This document shows, piece after piece, positions 53,385-63,241 of a stretch of 64,000 nucleotides of DNA. The stretch comes from Thermohalobaculum sp951813525 (GTDB lineage Bacteria; Pseudomonadota; Alphaproteobacteria; Rhodobacterales; Rhodobacteraceae): NCBI GenBank assembly GCA_951813525.2, contig CATOTJ020000001.1, positions 682,001 to 746,000 on the forward strand, written 5' to 3'. Both the position numbers and the translations under genes were made by a program. Numbering within the stretch: the first letter of the stretch is position 1; every line of letters starts with the position of its first letter. A model generated the notes under the pieces. It did not search any database. It saw only the letters and a program-made list of their open reading frames with translations, and was not told the origin of the DNA.

Positions 53385-53410
53385 GAGATCTGGGCACTAT
53401 CGTATATAAT

Positions 53411-55705
53411 TCCCTTTTCGAAGGCCTCCAGTGTTTCGTCGGCCGTGTAACCCTTGCGAGTGAGAAGGGTCATGCTGAGAGGCACCTGCAGCGCAAGCGC
53501 ACGCTCAAACGGCGGGGTATCGCTGTTTTCCAATTGGGGGTTGATCAGTGCAATCGCCCGGCCAAGGTGTGAGATCGCCTCATCAAAGGCCGGTCGTGCG
53601 ATTGCGGCTTTGCTCGCCGTTTCCCACAGATCAATCGCGCGGTCTGTCAGGTTGGCGGCCTCGGCGTGAACGGCGAGAAGTTCGGGAGCGACGTCGATGT
53701 CAGCCTCCAATGCCGTCAGGATGCGAGTGTGGATCGCCCGCCGTCGTTCTTTCAGCAGGCTCTCGTAGGCGGCATCGCGGACCAGCGCGTGTTTGAAGAG
53801 ATAGGTCGCCTCGGGCGGCAGTCCTCGTCGGTAGATCAGTTCGGCTGCGATCAGACCGTTCATGGCCTCGGACAGTTCAGCATCTGGCAGAGGTGAGATT
53901 TGCGCCAGCAGTCGGTGGGTGAACTCCCGCCCGATACAGGCGGCAGTCTGAGCGACTTCCTTGATCGGCTGCAGCCGGTCCAGTCGGGCCATCAGGCTGT
54001 CATGCAGCGTGGCGGGGATGGCGATGGCGCTGAGCGGGCCGTCTAGAACGTAACGCTCACCGTCTTCTTTCAGCGCACCGGATTCGAGAATCGTCTTGGT
54101 CAGCTCTTCGACAAACAACGGCACGCCGTCGGTTCGCTGCGCGATGATCTCCATGATCTCGTCCGGCAGCGCCTTGCCGTCGGTCAGCTTGGAGACAATG
54201 CCACTGATCTGATCCTTACCCAGCCGGTTCAGCGCAAAGCGGGTCACGATGGGGTGCCCGCCAAAGCCATGTTCGAACGTGGGGCGAGCAGTGGCGAGGA
54301 TCATGATCGGCTGATCGGCGATCGCGTCCAGCAGGATATCCAGCAGCTCCAGCGAGGTCGGATCGATCCAGTGCAGGTCTTCGTAGACCAGAAGCACGGG
54401 TTTTTCCGCCGCTTGTCGCACCAGCAGCCCAGCCAGCGCCTGCATCGTCCGGGCACGCTGCTGTGCTGGCGTCAGGTCCAATGCGCCATAGCGCGACACG
54501 CCGTCCAGCCCCAGCAGTGGCACCACCAGACGCAGCGTATCCTGATCAGCGCCGAGCAGCGCCTCCAACTTGTCCAACCGCACATCTGGGCTGTCCGATG
54601 GGGCGACGCCCGCCGCGAAGGACATCTGTTGGATGACGGGATAAAACGCGCTGTCCGCGTGATAGGGCGAACATTGGTAGGTCATCCGTGTGTGATCTTC
54701 TTTAGCGACCGCATCGATGACCGCCTGGGTGATGCGGGACTTGCCGATGCCCGCCTCACCAGTCACGAGGGCCAACTGGCCCTGGCCGGAGCGCGCCATC
54801 GCCCAGCGTTCAGTCATCAGCTCGATCTCACGCTCACGTCCGATGATCGGTGTCAGCGTGCCAGACTGGCGAGCGGCGAACCGGCTCTGGACTGTCGCTT
54901 CGCCTTCAACCCGATAGGCGTCAACCGGGCCGCTGATGCCTTTCAGGTCCTGCCCATCGAGACGGGCGAGGTCGAAAATCGTGCCCAACAGGCGCTGTGT
55001 TTCCTTGGCGACGACCAGTTGGTTCTCGCCTGCAATCCCCTGCAGGCGCGCGGCAAGGTTCGGTGTCTCGCCAACCACCGCGGCCTCCTGCGTCGCACCG
55101 CTACCGATCAGATCGCCAACGATGACGACGCCGGTTGCGATGCCGACGCGAGTCGACAGGGGCGATCCGTTCGGCGCTTGGGTGATCTTGACGGCGTCGA
55201 TAATCGACAGGCCTGCGCGAACGGCGCGCTCGGCGTCATCTTCGTTGGCGCGCGGCCAGCCGAAATAGCAGAGCACCCCGTCGCCCATGAACTTGGCGAC
55301 AAAGCCTTCGCAGCCGCTGACGACGCCAGCCACCGTGTTCTGATAGGAGGTGATGACATCGCGCATGTCTTCGGCGTCCATCCGGGTCGCCATTTCAGTC
55401 GAGCCGACAAGGTCGACGAACATCACCGTCAAGTGGCGGCGTTCGGCGTCGGATGGTGGTGCGAGCCCCGGCTCGACGGCCGGAGCTGTCGCCGGGTCGG
55501 TTAGCCGAGGGGCCTGATCCGGCGGCCCGCCCAGCCGCCCGATGGCGCCCCAGATCTTGCGGCGGGGGCCAAGCGGCAGGCCAAGTTCCCTGAGATCGTC
55601 CTCGACCAGATCCGGCAAGGTCTCGAGGTCGATCTCGGCCTCCGCGAAGACGGACGCGTATTTCGCCAGCCCGATATCGCTCAGCCAGCTTTGAATGTCG
55701 GACAA
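53411..55705 (-). pseudogene. Adenylate/guanylate cyclase-ATPase protein, C-terminally cut by the IS1595-family element
   Basis: The native 765 codons (55705 to 53411) encode a SAM domain (residues 1-60), a class III nucleotide cyclase domain (from LTVMFVDLVGSTEM near 95, with FMGDGVLCYFGWP and ATGVVIVGDLIG), and an AAA-type ATPase with GEAGIGKSRI (Walker A, near 315). The frame continues into the element and stops at 53261. Relatives usually have a further several hundred C-terminal residues, often TPR-like, which are missing here. The catalytic core is present, so partial activity is possible, but I call it truncated. Confidence 0.82.
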
Positions 55706-56191
55706 CGTGCAGCCTTCCTGATCGCCGTCTGTGGTCAGTCGCCAGAGAGCAACGGCAGACCAGAGCTATCATGAACCGAGCGCACGCACCATGGACGGTG
55801 ATCCGATCGAAAGGAGGCGCTCTGAGCGGCGACGGTCGCCCAGACGAACCTGCTCCCTGCGATCGCAGGGCTGACTTGGCGAAGGGCAGAAAGTCCGAAG
55901 AGCGACTATCGGGGGCCGGGTTCAGCCCGGCGTTCGTTGGGTATTAAGTGATTGAGTCAGACCACTAGATTGATATCTACTCGACGGATGGTCTTGCACC
56001 GGTGATCGGAGTAACGACTTCACTCGATTAATCGATCCTAAGCGCTTCTACTTCGACGCTGGACTATGAGAGTGACGTCAACCTATTGCAGATCCTTCAG
56101 GCCAAAACCCGCCACATTCGGCCTGGGCAGCAACCGACACGCGCGTAAGTTATTCACCCCAATTGGAAAACGCAGGGCAGATGCCTCGAAT
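55706..56191. other. Intergenic region between the truncated cyclase and the VWA protein
   Basis: The 486 bases show no supported gene on either strand. The right half is of lower GC, with an interrupted AT-rich part around 55940-56070. It should carry the cyclase promoter at the left and the end of the large VWA gene at the right. No hairpin with T-run is obvious. Confidence 0.5.
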
Positions 56192-59100
56192 TCAGTCCAA
56201 CGTTAAAACGTGGCTGCCGCCGTTCTTCAGGAAGATATTCCACCTCCGCGCTGAAGGCCCAGTTCCAAGCGCAATGGTGTATGCACCTGGTGGCAGGTCC
56301 AGCGCCGAACCGTTCACGTGACCGGTTGCAACAACCTGCCCGCCGCGCAGCACAACGAACCCGGTCCTGATCGCGGCATCCAGCGCTTGGTTCAAGGCCT
56401 CGGGGCTGTCGGCATCGAAATAGGCCCCGCCCCCGGCTTGCGCCCAGTCACGGAACTGGTCCTTCAACTCCTGATCGTCCAGCGCAAATCCGACGATATT
56501 GACTTGAATATCAAAGCCAAGTGATTTGAGCCGCTTGATCTCGGCGCCCGGATCGCCGTCACAGGTTTCTTCGCCATCGGTCAGCAGAACGATAACGGTA
56601 TCGCGACCGGCTTCCTCCAGGTCTCCCGCCGCGGCAGCCAGCGAGGCCCCAATCGGCGTCTTGGCAAGATTGATCGGTTTAAACGATTTGACCGCCTTGC
56701 GCACCGCCGCCCGGTCCAACGGCGCAAGCGGCATCTCCAGATCAGTACGACACGACCCTTCGCCGCCTTCGCCGAATATCCGCAGTGCAAACGGAACGTC
56801 GTCCGGCAACACTTTGTCCGTCAAAGTCAGCAGTGCATCGCGGGCAATTCGATAACGCCGGACACCGTCCAATCGTTTCAACATGCTGCCCGACCCGTCC
56901 AAAATAATCTCGACGGCGCGAGCACCGGCCAAGCTGTTCGGACCGGCTTCCACCTGCAATGATGCAGGCTCGGGCGGCGCCGGCGAAAATGTCACTTCGA
57001 TCCGATAGGCGGCGGGCCTGCGCAACCAAGCCGCGGCCCGACGGAAAGCCAGCGACATTCGTGATTGGCTGGTCAAATAATCGACATACCCACCGCCGAT
57101 AACGGACCAATCGCGGAATGTTTCCAAAATCCGCCGCGGCGTTCGCCGGTTCGGCGCTGTCGGCACGCCAACTGCAAAGACCATCGGATACGATTTACCG
57201 AAGCTTCGCCAAAGTTTCGAATTCAGCTTTGCGCCGTTAGACTGCTGGTCGGTCACGACCAAGATCGCGTGGACCCCGTCACGCTCGGCCAGCGCATCGG
57301 ACGCTGCCAACATCGACAGCTCGGCATTGGACGAGTTCAGATTGCGATCATAACTCACCAGCGCCGAGGCCGCACGCTGACGATCTCCTGTCCACTTAGT
57401 CAAAAGCAGCGCCGGACTTTGCGAGAACGGCAGAAAATTGACCTCGTCCCGCCCCGGCTCCAGATCCTGCGCGAACAATCTGACGCCATTTTGGATCTGG
57501 TTCAAATAGGACGAAACGCTGCCAGACGTATCCCAGGTTATGACCATCGACCGCGGTGGTTCGTGAACACGGACAAAGTACCGACCGGCGGCCAACCAAG
57601 CCGTCGCCTCCAGCCTTTGTGGAGATGCGCGGTGAAATTCGACGGCAATCGATTCGCCATCGGCGCCTTTCACTTCAGCCAATGCCGAGATTGACGGCCG
57701 GTCCGTCAATGCGATGACCACATCGCCGCCGGGCTCTGGAATGTCCAGCCGATACCAATCCTCGTCGATACCCAGTTCAACCGTGCCGGTGGTGGCACTG
57801 TTCAACGCAAGCGCCGCCGCAGTCTCGGGCGTATCCCCGGCGTCAGACACGACCGCAGGCGCGGGCGTGGGATGAAGCCATTCATAGACGCCCTCGGCGC
57901 CCAACTCCGTCCATTCGCCCAAGGCCGAGCGATAGTCGGCGGAAATCTCTCGCTCCAAGACTTCCAGGCGGTCCGGCAGCGCGATCACTTCGCGCGGATC
58001 GTCCGGCACAATCGTCAGCTTAAGATACCGCACCCATATCGGCGCCGCGAATTGCAGCTCCGAAACCCCGGCATCGGGTGTCAAAACCCACGGGACGGGC
58101 AAGCCCTGCCAAGGTCCAAGCGGACCATCCATCGAATATTCCACCCGGACCGGGCGGGCTTTTGTCTTGCTCTTGACGGCCTCGTGCAGCCGCAGCGTAT
58201 TGACCATCGCCGCACGCCCATCGCGGAACCCGATCACGATCGAAGGTGGCTCGCGCCATTCCTTGTCGGCTGGACGCAGAAATGGACCATTCTTGTCAGT
58301 GGTCAGCAGATCGTCGACGACGTGGTTCGGGTTGGAATAGTAGACGATATGTCCACCCCTCGCCGGAACAGCGAGATCGAGATTGCGCTCGCTATCCAGC
58401 ACAACACCGGTGGCGGCAATGACCTGCATCTCACCGATCGAAACGGAACCGCCGCGTTCCCCCGGCTCGCGGTTCGATAACGGCACCAACCGGACATGCG
58501 TCGCGGCGACCTGCGCGTCAAAAGCAAAGTGCTGCGGATCGGATTGCGGCGCCATTTGGCCGGTCAGCGCCGATTCGAAAAGCGTCCCGTCCGTCGACGT
58601 CTCAATGCGGAAATCTTTGAGGAGGGTTTCGGGCGGCGATCCCGCCTGATTGTGCCGCAGGATCACGCCAGCCAACGGGACCGGCATGTCCCCTGCCAGA
58701 TCGACCATCAAGTCGTATTTCACAACTTTCCCGGCACTCAACGTCACGGCACGTGCAGGAACCGCCAGTCCATCAATCAGGTTCTTGCGCTTCTCAATCG
58801 TATTTCCACCAAGCGCCAACCCGGCGACATTAAGGCCTCCCAGCATCGCCTCTGGCAGGGTCCATATCGCACCTGGTGAAACTGCCGCGGCATCAGGGTC
58901 CGAGACAAGCGCGGCCTCGGCATGGGCAACAGGACTGTCGGATCCATCGAAAAAGGCCGCAATCTCGACATGGCCCCGGAATTGGTCCGGCGCATCCGGA
59001 GTGATTGCGACCGTGACACCTACCTTCGCAGCCTCACCCGGCGCCAAGGTGACAACGGATCGATCCAACTCGATCGACCAGCGATTGTGGTCGACATGCG

Positions 59101-60454
59101 CGCGCAAATTCAGGTCGCGGGTCATGTCACCGGCGTTTCGCAGTGTCAGCAATCCGGTGACAGTTTGCGTGCGACGAAGAAAGGCGGCGACCGTATCGGC
59201 ATCGAGAGAAAGTGAGGCCTCGATTTGCAGCTTTGGAGGCACAGGATAATCGAGGATCGCAAGCTCATAAACGCCAGTTGATCCACGAAACTCGACGACG
59301 CTCTGGGCTCCGGCCGGAACTGTCAACGACCAACGGCCAGGCCCGTCCGATTTAACGGTGCGCAAACGCCGCAGTGACGTCGTCCGCCAGGTATCGTCGC
59401 CAGAGGGGTCGGGATCGCTGAACAATCGGACACCGATTGCTTGCGGCTGATCCTCCGGCTTTCTGTGGACCAGAGTGTAGGTTGTTTCCGCCGCGCGAAC
59501 CGGCATTCGGTAAAGATCACTATTCCCGATCAAGCTGCCACGAAAGACGCCGTCCGGCGGGAAAGAAGCGGGCGCGATTGAAAGATTATTTGGTTCCAGA
59601 TCAGCGATAGGCACCAAACTCGGTAACCGGCTTACCGTAAAGGCATAAGGTTCAACGGTCGGTTGCGAGCCATACACCTTCAGGAGGTAGTCGCCGCCAT
59701 CCAATCCGGCCTGCCAGACCAGGGGGTCGGGATTTTTGTCCTTCGCAGGGATCGTCAAACGAACCAAGCCGGTCGTATTCGGCCCCCAGCTTCGCGAGAT
59801 CTGAACCTTATAGGCCTTGTCCGTCGTCTCGAACTCTATCGCGATCCGCTTTTGCCCATATAGCGTTATCCGGTAGAGGTCGCTGTCGCGGCCCAGGTCA
59901 AGCAGGCCGGTGCGACGCTCACCGAAAGCAACCGCGACGGCCTGACCCTTTGTCCCGTTCGGCTCGATCTCGTTGACCTTGGGGCCGGCATCCGGGTCGG
60001 GCGCTGCGGCGGTTGCTTCGCTCCCGGCATCAGGCGCGGGACCCTGATCGATGACGCGGAAAAGATAGCGACCCGACTTGCCCTTGATCTGGACTGTATA
60101 ACGACCAGGCGGCAGAGATAAGTTCGACAGGCGCGCAATGCGCCCGCTTGGCGATGCCGAGACGACCTTGGTGCCGCCCGGATCAAAAAGGGTGATCCCG
60201 GTGACGCCCTCTCCAACTGCCTGCAATCGCCAGAGGCGCAAGCCGTGGATGTCAAATGTCAGAAAATCGAGATCTCGCTTGTTGTCGAACGAACCGATCA
60301 ATGTCCGGTCGGCATCCAGCGCCTGCGCTTCGTCTGCTTTGTTATTTGGCTCGGCTTCAATTGTCTTGGCGAAGGAATTCGAACCCGATAACAGCGCCAA
60401 GGCCACCAGCCCCGCACAGTAAAAGCATCGCCGCATCCAAGAAAACGGCTGCAT
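56192..60454 (-). CDS. Very large exported protein with PPC-like, discoidin-like and two VWA domains
   Basis: The 1420-residue protein has a signal peptide (CAGLVALALLSGSNSFA, near residues 13-29). Three PPC-like beta-sandwich repeats are marked by EAEPNNKADEAQA (about 32), EIEPNGTKGQAVAV (about 162) and DLEPNNLSIAPAS (about 288). A central beta-rich region and two discoidin-like segments (about 640-700, 780-860) follow, then another PPC-like unit (about 870-930). Two VWA domains end it: DTSGS (about 973, VITWDTSGSVSS) and DGSGS (about 1185), followed by VIVLLTDGEETCDGD. It is divergent from a 807-residue transglutaminase-like protein. The role is unknown; binding or adhesion in the periplasm or on the surface is likely. 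Confidence 0.82.
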   Translation of the reverse strand: MQPFSWMRRCFYCAGLVALALLSGSNSFAKTIEAEPNNKADEAQALDADRTLIGSFDNKRDLDFLTFDIHGLRLWRLQAVGEGVTGITLFDPGGTKVVSASPSGRIARLSNLSLPPGRYTVQIKGKSGRYLFRVIDQGPAPDAGSEATAAAPDPDAGPKVNEIEPNGTKGQAVAVAFGERRTGLLDLGRDSDLYRITLYGQKRIAIEFETTDKAYKVQISRSWGPNTTGLVRLTIPAKDKNPDPLVWQAGLDGGDYLLKVYGSQPTVEPYAFTVSRLPSLVPIADLEPNNLSIAPASFPPDGVFRGSLIGNSDLYRMPVRAAETTYTLVHRKPEDQPQAIGVRLFSDPDPSGDDTWRTTSLRRLRTVKSDGPGRWSLTVPAGAQSVVEFRGSTGVYELAILDYPVPPKLQIEASLSLDADTVAAFLRRTQTVTGLLTLRNAGDMTRDLNLRAHVDHNRWSIELDRSVVTLAPGEAAKVGVTVAITPDAPDQFRGHVEIAAFFDGSDSPVAHAEAALVSDPDAAAVSPGAIWTLPEAMLGGLNVAGLALGGNTIEKRKNLIDGLAVPARAVTLSAGKVVKYDLMVDLAGDMPVPLAGVILRHNQAGSPPETLLKDFRIETSTDGTLFESALTGQMAPQSDPQHFAFDAQVAATHVRLVPLSNREPGERGGSVSIGEMQVIAATGVVLDSERNLDLAVPARGGHIVYYSNPNHVVDDLLTTDKNGPFLRPADKEWREPPSIVIGFRDGRAAMVNTLRLHEAVKSKTKARPVRVEYSMDGPLGPWQGLPVPWVLTPDAGVSELQFAAPIWVRYLKLTIVPDDPREVIALPDRLEVLEREISADYRSALGEWTELGAEGVYEWLHPTPAPAVVSDAGDTPETAAALALNSATTGTVELGIDEDWYRLDIPEPGGDVVIALTDRPSISALAEVKGADGESIAVEFHRASPQRLEATAWLAAGRYFVRVHEPPRSMVITWDTSGSVSSYLNQIQNGVRLFAQDLEPGRDEVNFLPFSQSPALLLTKWTGDRQRAASALVSYDRNLNSSNAELSMLAASDALAERDGVHAILVVTDQQSNGAKLNSKLWRSFGKSYPMVFAVGVPTAPNRRTPRRILETFRDWSVIGGGYVDYLTSQSRMSLAFRRAAAWLRRPAAYRIEVTFSPAPPEPASLQVEAGPNSLAGARAVEIILDGSGSMLKRLDGVRRYRIARDALLTLTDKVLPDDVPFALRIFGEGGEGSCRTDLEMPLAPLDRAAVRKAVKSFKPINLAKTPIGASLAAAAGDLEEAGRDTVIVLLTDGEETCDGDPGAEIKRLKSLGFDIQVNIVGFALDDQELKDQFRDWAQAGGGAYFDADSPEALNQALDAAIRTGFVVLRGGQVVATGHVNGSALDLPPGAYTIALGTGPSARRWNIFLKNGGSHVLTLD

Positions 60455-60657
60455 GACTCACCCCCAAACACCGCAAAATCGAGCGATAACCCAGGCAGCC
60501 AGCTTACGACCAAAATGATCGAGTCAACAGCGCCAATTTGCCGGCGAGAATTTGGGTCGATGCTCGGGCGGGTTATGAAGCCGGTCGCCGCGTGTTATCA
60601 TCCGGTCTTGAGCGTGGATCGACATGACTGTGTTGTCAGGACTAGCTGGGGGAATTC

Positions 60658-63081
60658 ATGGATAGCTGCAGTTTCTTCGTTGCGACGAATGCGCAAGTTC
60701 AAAAGCTTTGGTGCGGGGTCCGCTCGGCCGCGCTAGTCGGCGCGACCGCCGCAGCAATTTATTTGGCGCCTACCGACCAGTTACGCGCGGACACGCTGGT
60801 AGATGGCTGTGTTCCGTCGGTTCCGGATCTTAACCTTGACGGTGTTGATCCTGCGAATGCGAGCAAGACCTTGCGGACCGCCGCTGCGGCGATTGAAAAG
60901 GCGATTTCCGGGATACCCGATGACGCCCACGATACCCTCGCTGTCTTGCTGAATGGCGATTTGGAGCCCGGAACGCTCGCCGCGTGGGTTGGCAGCGAGA
61001 TCGCACTGGCCCCGTACCGGGGAACACTGCGTGGTGCGCGCGGAACGATCCTGACGCGCGAGGGCAACAGCCTGGATCGGGCATTGTTGCTCTCCGAATT
61101 GCTGTCGGGCGCCGGCTATGATGTCCGCTTGGCGCGGCGGCAATTGACGACCGATCAGGCCCGGGCGTTGTTGTCGCCCCCTGCGGCACCCACCCGCACC
61201 GATCTTGGTCTGCCAACGACTGACTTCGCCGATTTCGGCGTCCTTGGATTTGATAGCGCGCAGCTTGCTGCAACCCGGGACGCGATGACTAAACAGGATG
61301 CGGCGTGCCGTGCCGCTGCGCAGGACAGAATTGATGCGCAGGTCCGCGTACTTGCCGAAAAACTGGCGATGGGGCCGACTGAAGCGGACAGCGACGCTGC
61401 GATCGCAGCACTGATGGATCACTGGTGGGTACAGGCAACGCTCGGCGACGGTGTATGGGTCGATGCCGACCCCAGTGCCGGAATTCTCGCAGCCGCCGCA
61501 CCAGAAGAGACCTATGCAATTGCGGACTTGCCGGATAACCTGAAACACGGTTTCAAGTTGGAACTCGTTGTCGAATTCACAAGCGTCGACGGCAAGCGCC
61601 GAACTGAACCATTGCTAACGCATGCCGCGCCAACTGCTGATACTGCGTTCAGGCCGCTAATCTTGTCCAACCAACCACTCCCGGCACCGGTCGTGCCCGG
61701 ATACGGTGAGGATGATGGAGCAAGCGCCGAGTATCTGGACAAGGTAATCAACTCATCAGGTTGGGTGCCTGTGCTGATCGCAAATGGCGGCCTGATCGAA
61801 GGCGCGACCTTCTCGATGGACGGCGCCGTCGAAACCGCAAACGAGAAATCGGCGGCTGCGCTGCGGCAGGCTGGTCCTCGCAAACTCGCAGAAGGTGCAG
61901 GCGGCCTGCTGTCAGGTGGTGGCCTGGGCGGCGGCATCGGTGGTGGCCAGAAAAAGAATGCGCCCGTTGAAGAGGTGTTGAGCGGTCTTTGGTTGAACAT
62001 CACCACGACGGCCCCCGATCAGGCGGCACGCAGTCATCAACGGATGATCTATGACGCCTATGGTCCTGCGGCGCGCGCAAACGACGGCGCCCCACAGATT
62101 GATCCAGCGGCGCGGGGCCGGTCGATGCTCTTTCAAATTGACATCGCCGTGACCGCGGGATCGCCGACGCCAGAGGCGGCGCTGGCCCTTCAGGGGCGTA
62201 ACGATGCTCTGCTATTCCGCGGCCTCGCTCAGATCCTCGATGGGGCCAAACCGGCGCCGCATCCGACCTTATCCAGCGCAATCGGATATGGCGCGATGCG
62301 CGGCGGCTATCGTGGAGCGCCCGATGGCGCCACCGGTGTGACAATGTTCTGGCGTGAAGTTCAGCGGGACAAAGCAGGCGCTTTGATCGCCGCCTTTTCC
62401 GTCGATATTGTCGAAAACGATACCAGCGTCGCCTCTGCCGGCCATCTTGCCCGGCTTCGCGCGGGTGTCGCCGAAACCGTCCTCGAGACTTTGATTTTCG
62501 AAGGACCCAAAACAGGCGGCAACACGGCACTTGCTTTCGCACGCAATGGCGAGACATGGAGCCTGCTGAAACCGGGCGATGTCGCCCCAGCGGAGTTGCC
62601 CGCTGATTTGCGTACTCGCATCGCGAAAGAGCTGTCTGCAGGGCTTTGGGTTGTGGCTCCGAAGGCGACAGGCCCGGCACCCGATGCGTTGGCCTATTGG
62701 CGCATCGACCCTCGAAGCGGCGCAACACTGGGCATCAACGCCTTCGGCCGCGGCGGGTCGCCAATGGCCGAATATGTCGAAGTGAACTGGATGCTGGCGG
62801 TAAATGTCTTCTTTGACGTCGGCGTCTGCCTCCTGCTCGAAGAGGGCGAATATATCAGCAACGAGTCCGCTTTGGGCTGCCTGGTTGGCGCCGTTTTCCT
62901 ATCGAAAGCCGGTATGCTGAAAATGGGCAAGAAAATCTCATCCAAGGCATACAAGGCAGCGGATCTCGCTGATCTGGACGCCTATATTAAGGTCTTCCAA
63001 TGGCTCGGCCGGGGTATCTGGGGCTGGTTCGCAGTTCCCGACGCAAAGAAGAAATGGCTAAAGGATGTGATTTTCGATTGA
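60658..63081 (+). CDS. Large exported transglutaminase-like protein, probably lacking the catalytic cysteine
   Basis: The 807-residue protein has an N-terminal hydrophobic export signal (SAALVGATAAAIYLAP, around residues 24-40). A transglutaminase-like core lies at about residues 110-275: REGNSLDRALLLSELLSGAG corresponds to the usual G-[DN]-C region, but Ser sits where Cys is expected (about residue 137). His and Asp remain in MDHWWVQATLGDGVWVDADP (about 254-268). The remaining 500 residues are unrecognised, with a Gly-rich stretch (GGGLGGGIGGGQ, about 420) and a hydrophobic C-terminal segment. It is divergent from the 1420-residue VWA protein. Start: ATG 60658, GGGGGA upstream. Whether it is an enzyme is unclear. 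Confidence 0.72.
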   Translation: MDSCSFFVATNAQVQKLWCGVRSAALVGATAAAIYLAPTDQLRADTLVDGCVPSVPDLNLDGVDPANASKTLRTAAAAIEKAISGIPDDAHDTLAVLLNGDLEPGTLAAWVGSEIALAPYRGTLRGARGTILTREGNSLDRALLLSELLSGAGYDVRLARRQLTTDQARALLSPPAAPTRTDLGLPTTDFADFGVLGFDSAQLAATRDAMTKQDAACRAAAQDRIDAQVRVLAEKLAMGPTEADSDAAIAALMDHWWVQATLGDGVWVDADPSAGILAAAAPEETYAIADLPDNLKHGFKLELVVEFTSVDGKRRTEPLLTHAAPTADTAFRPLILSNQPLPAPVVPGYGEDDGASAEYLDKVINSSGWVPVLIANGGLIEGATFSMDGAVETANEKSAAALRQAGPRKLAEGAGGLLSGGGLGGGIGGGQKKNAPVEEVLSGLWLNITTTAPDQAARSHQRMIYDAYGPAARANDGAPQIDPAARGRSMLFQIDIAVTAGSPTPEAALALQGRNDALLFRGLAQILDGAKPAPHPTLSSAIGYGAMRGGYRGAPDGATGVTMFWREVQRDKAGALIAAFSVDIVENDTSVASAGHLARLRAGVAETVLETLIFEGPKTGGNTALAFARNGETWSLLKPGDVAPAELPADLRTRIAKELSAGLWVVAPKATGPAPDALAYWRIDPRSGATLGINAFGRGGSPMAEYVEVNWMLAVNVFFDVGVCLLLEEGEYISNESALGCLVGAVFLSKAGMLKMGKKISSKAYKAADLADLDAYIKVFQWLGRGIWGWFAVPDAKKKWLKDVIFD

Positions 63082-63241
63082 TTTGGCCGCCGCGCGATTT
63101 CACACATTCCGACAAATTAGCGACGTGCACCGTGTAAAATTCGAAAGAGTATCACCAAGATCCCATCCTTGCTGAAATGACCTAGCGGAATTCTTTCGGT
63201 TCTGAATAAGATGCGCGCATGTTTTGGGACCGATCGAGACG

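Larger units (their letters stand above)
50841..53410 (+). mobile_element. IS1595-family element carrying a restriction-modification cassette
   Basis: The 2570-bp element has perfect 20-bp terminal inverted repeats (ATTATATACGATAGTGCCCA at 50841-50860 and its complement at 53391-53410). It encodes a transposase, an MT-A70 methyltransferase, a BglII-family endonuclease and a small protein, all in the same direction and overlapping or closely spaced. The 8 bases on either side (ATTTGGGG and TCCCTTTT) do not match, although the family normally makes an 8-bp target duplication. Coding sequence in the passenger genes is lower in GC than the surroundings. Passenger genes in IS1595-type elements are known, including methyltransferases. 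Confidence 0.85.

Noticed and set aside
54254..55504. 416-residue plus-strand frame opposite the cyclase gene
   Set aside because: Shadow of the cyclase-ATPase; it has no independent features.
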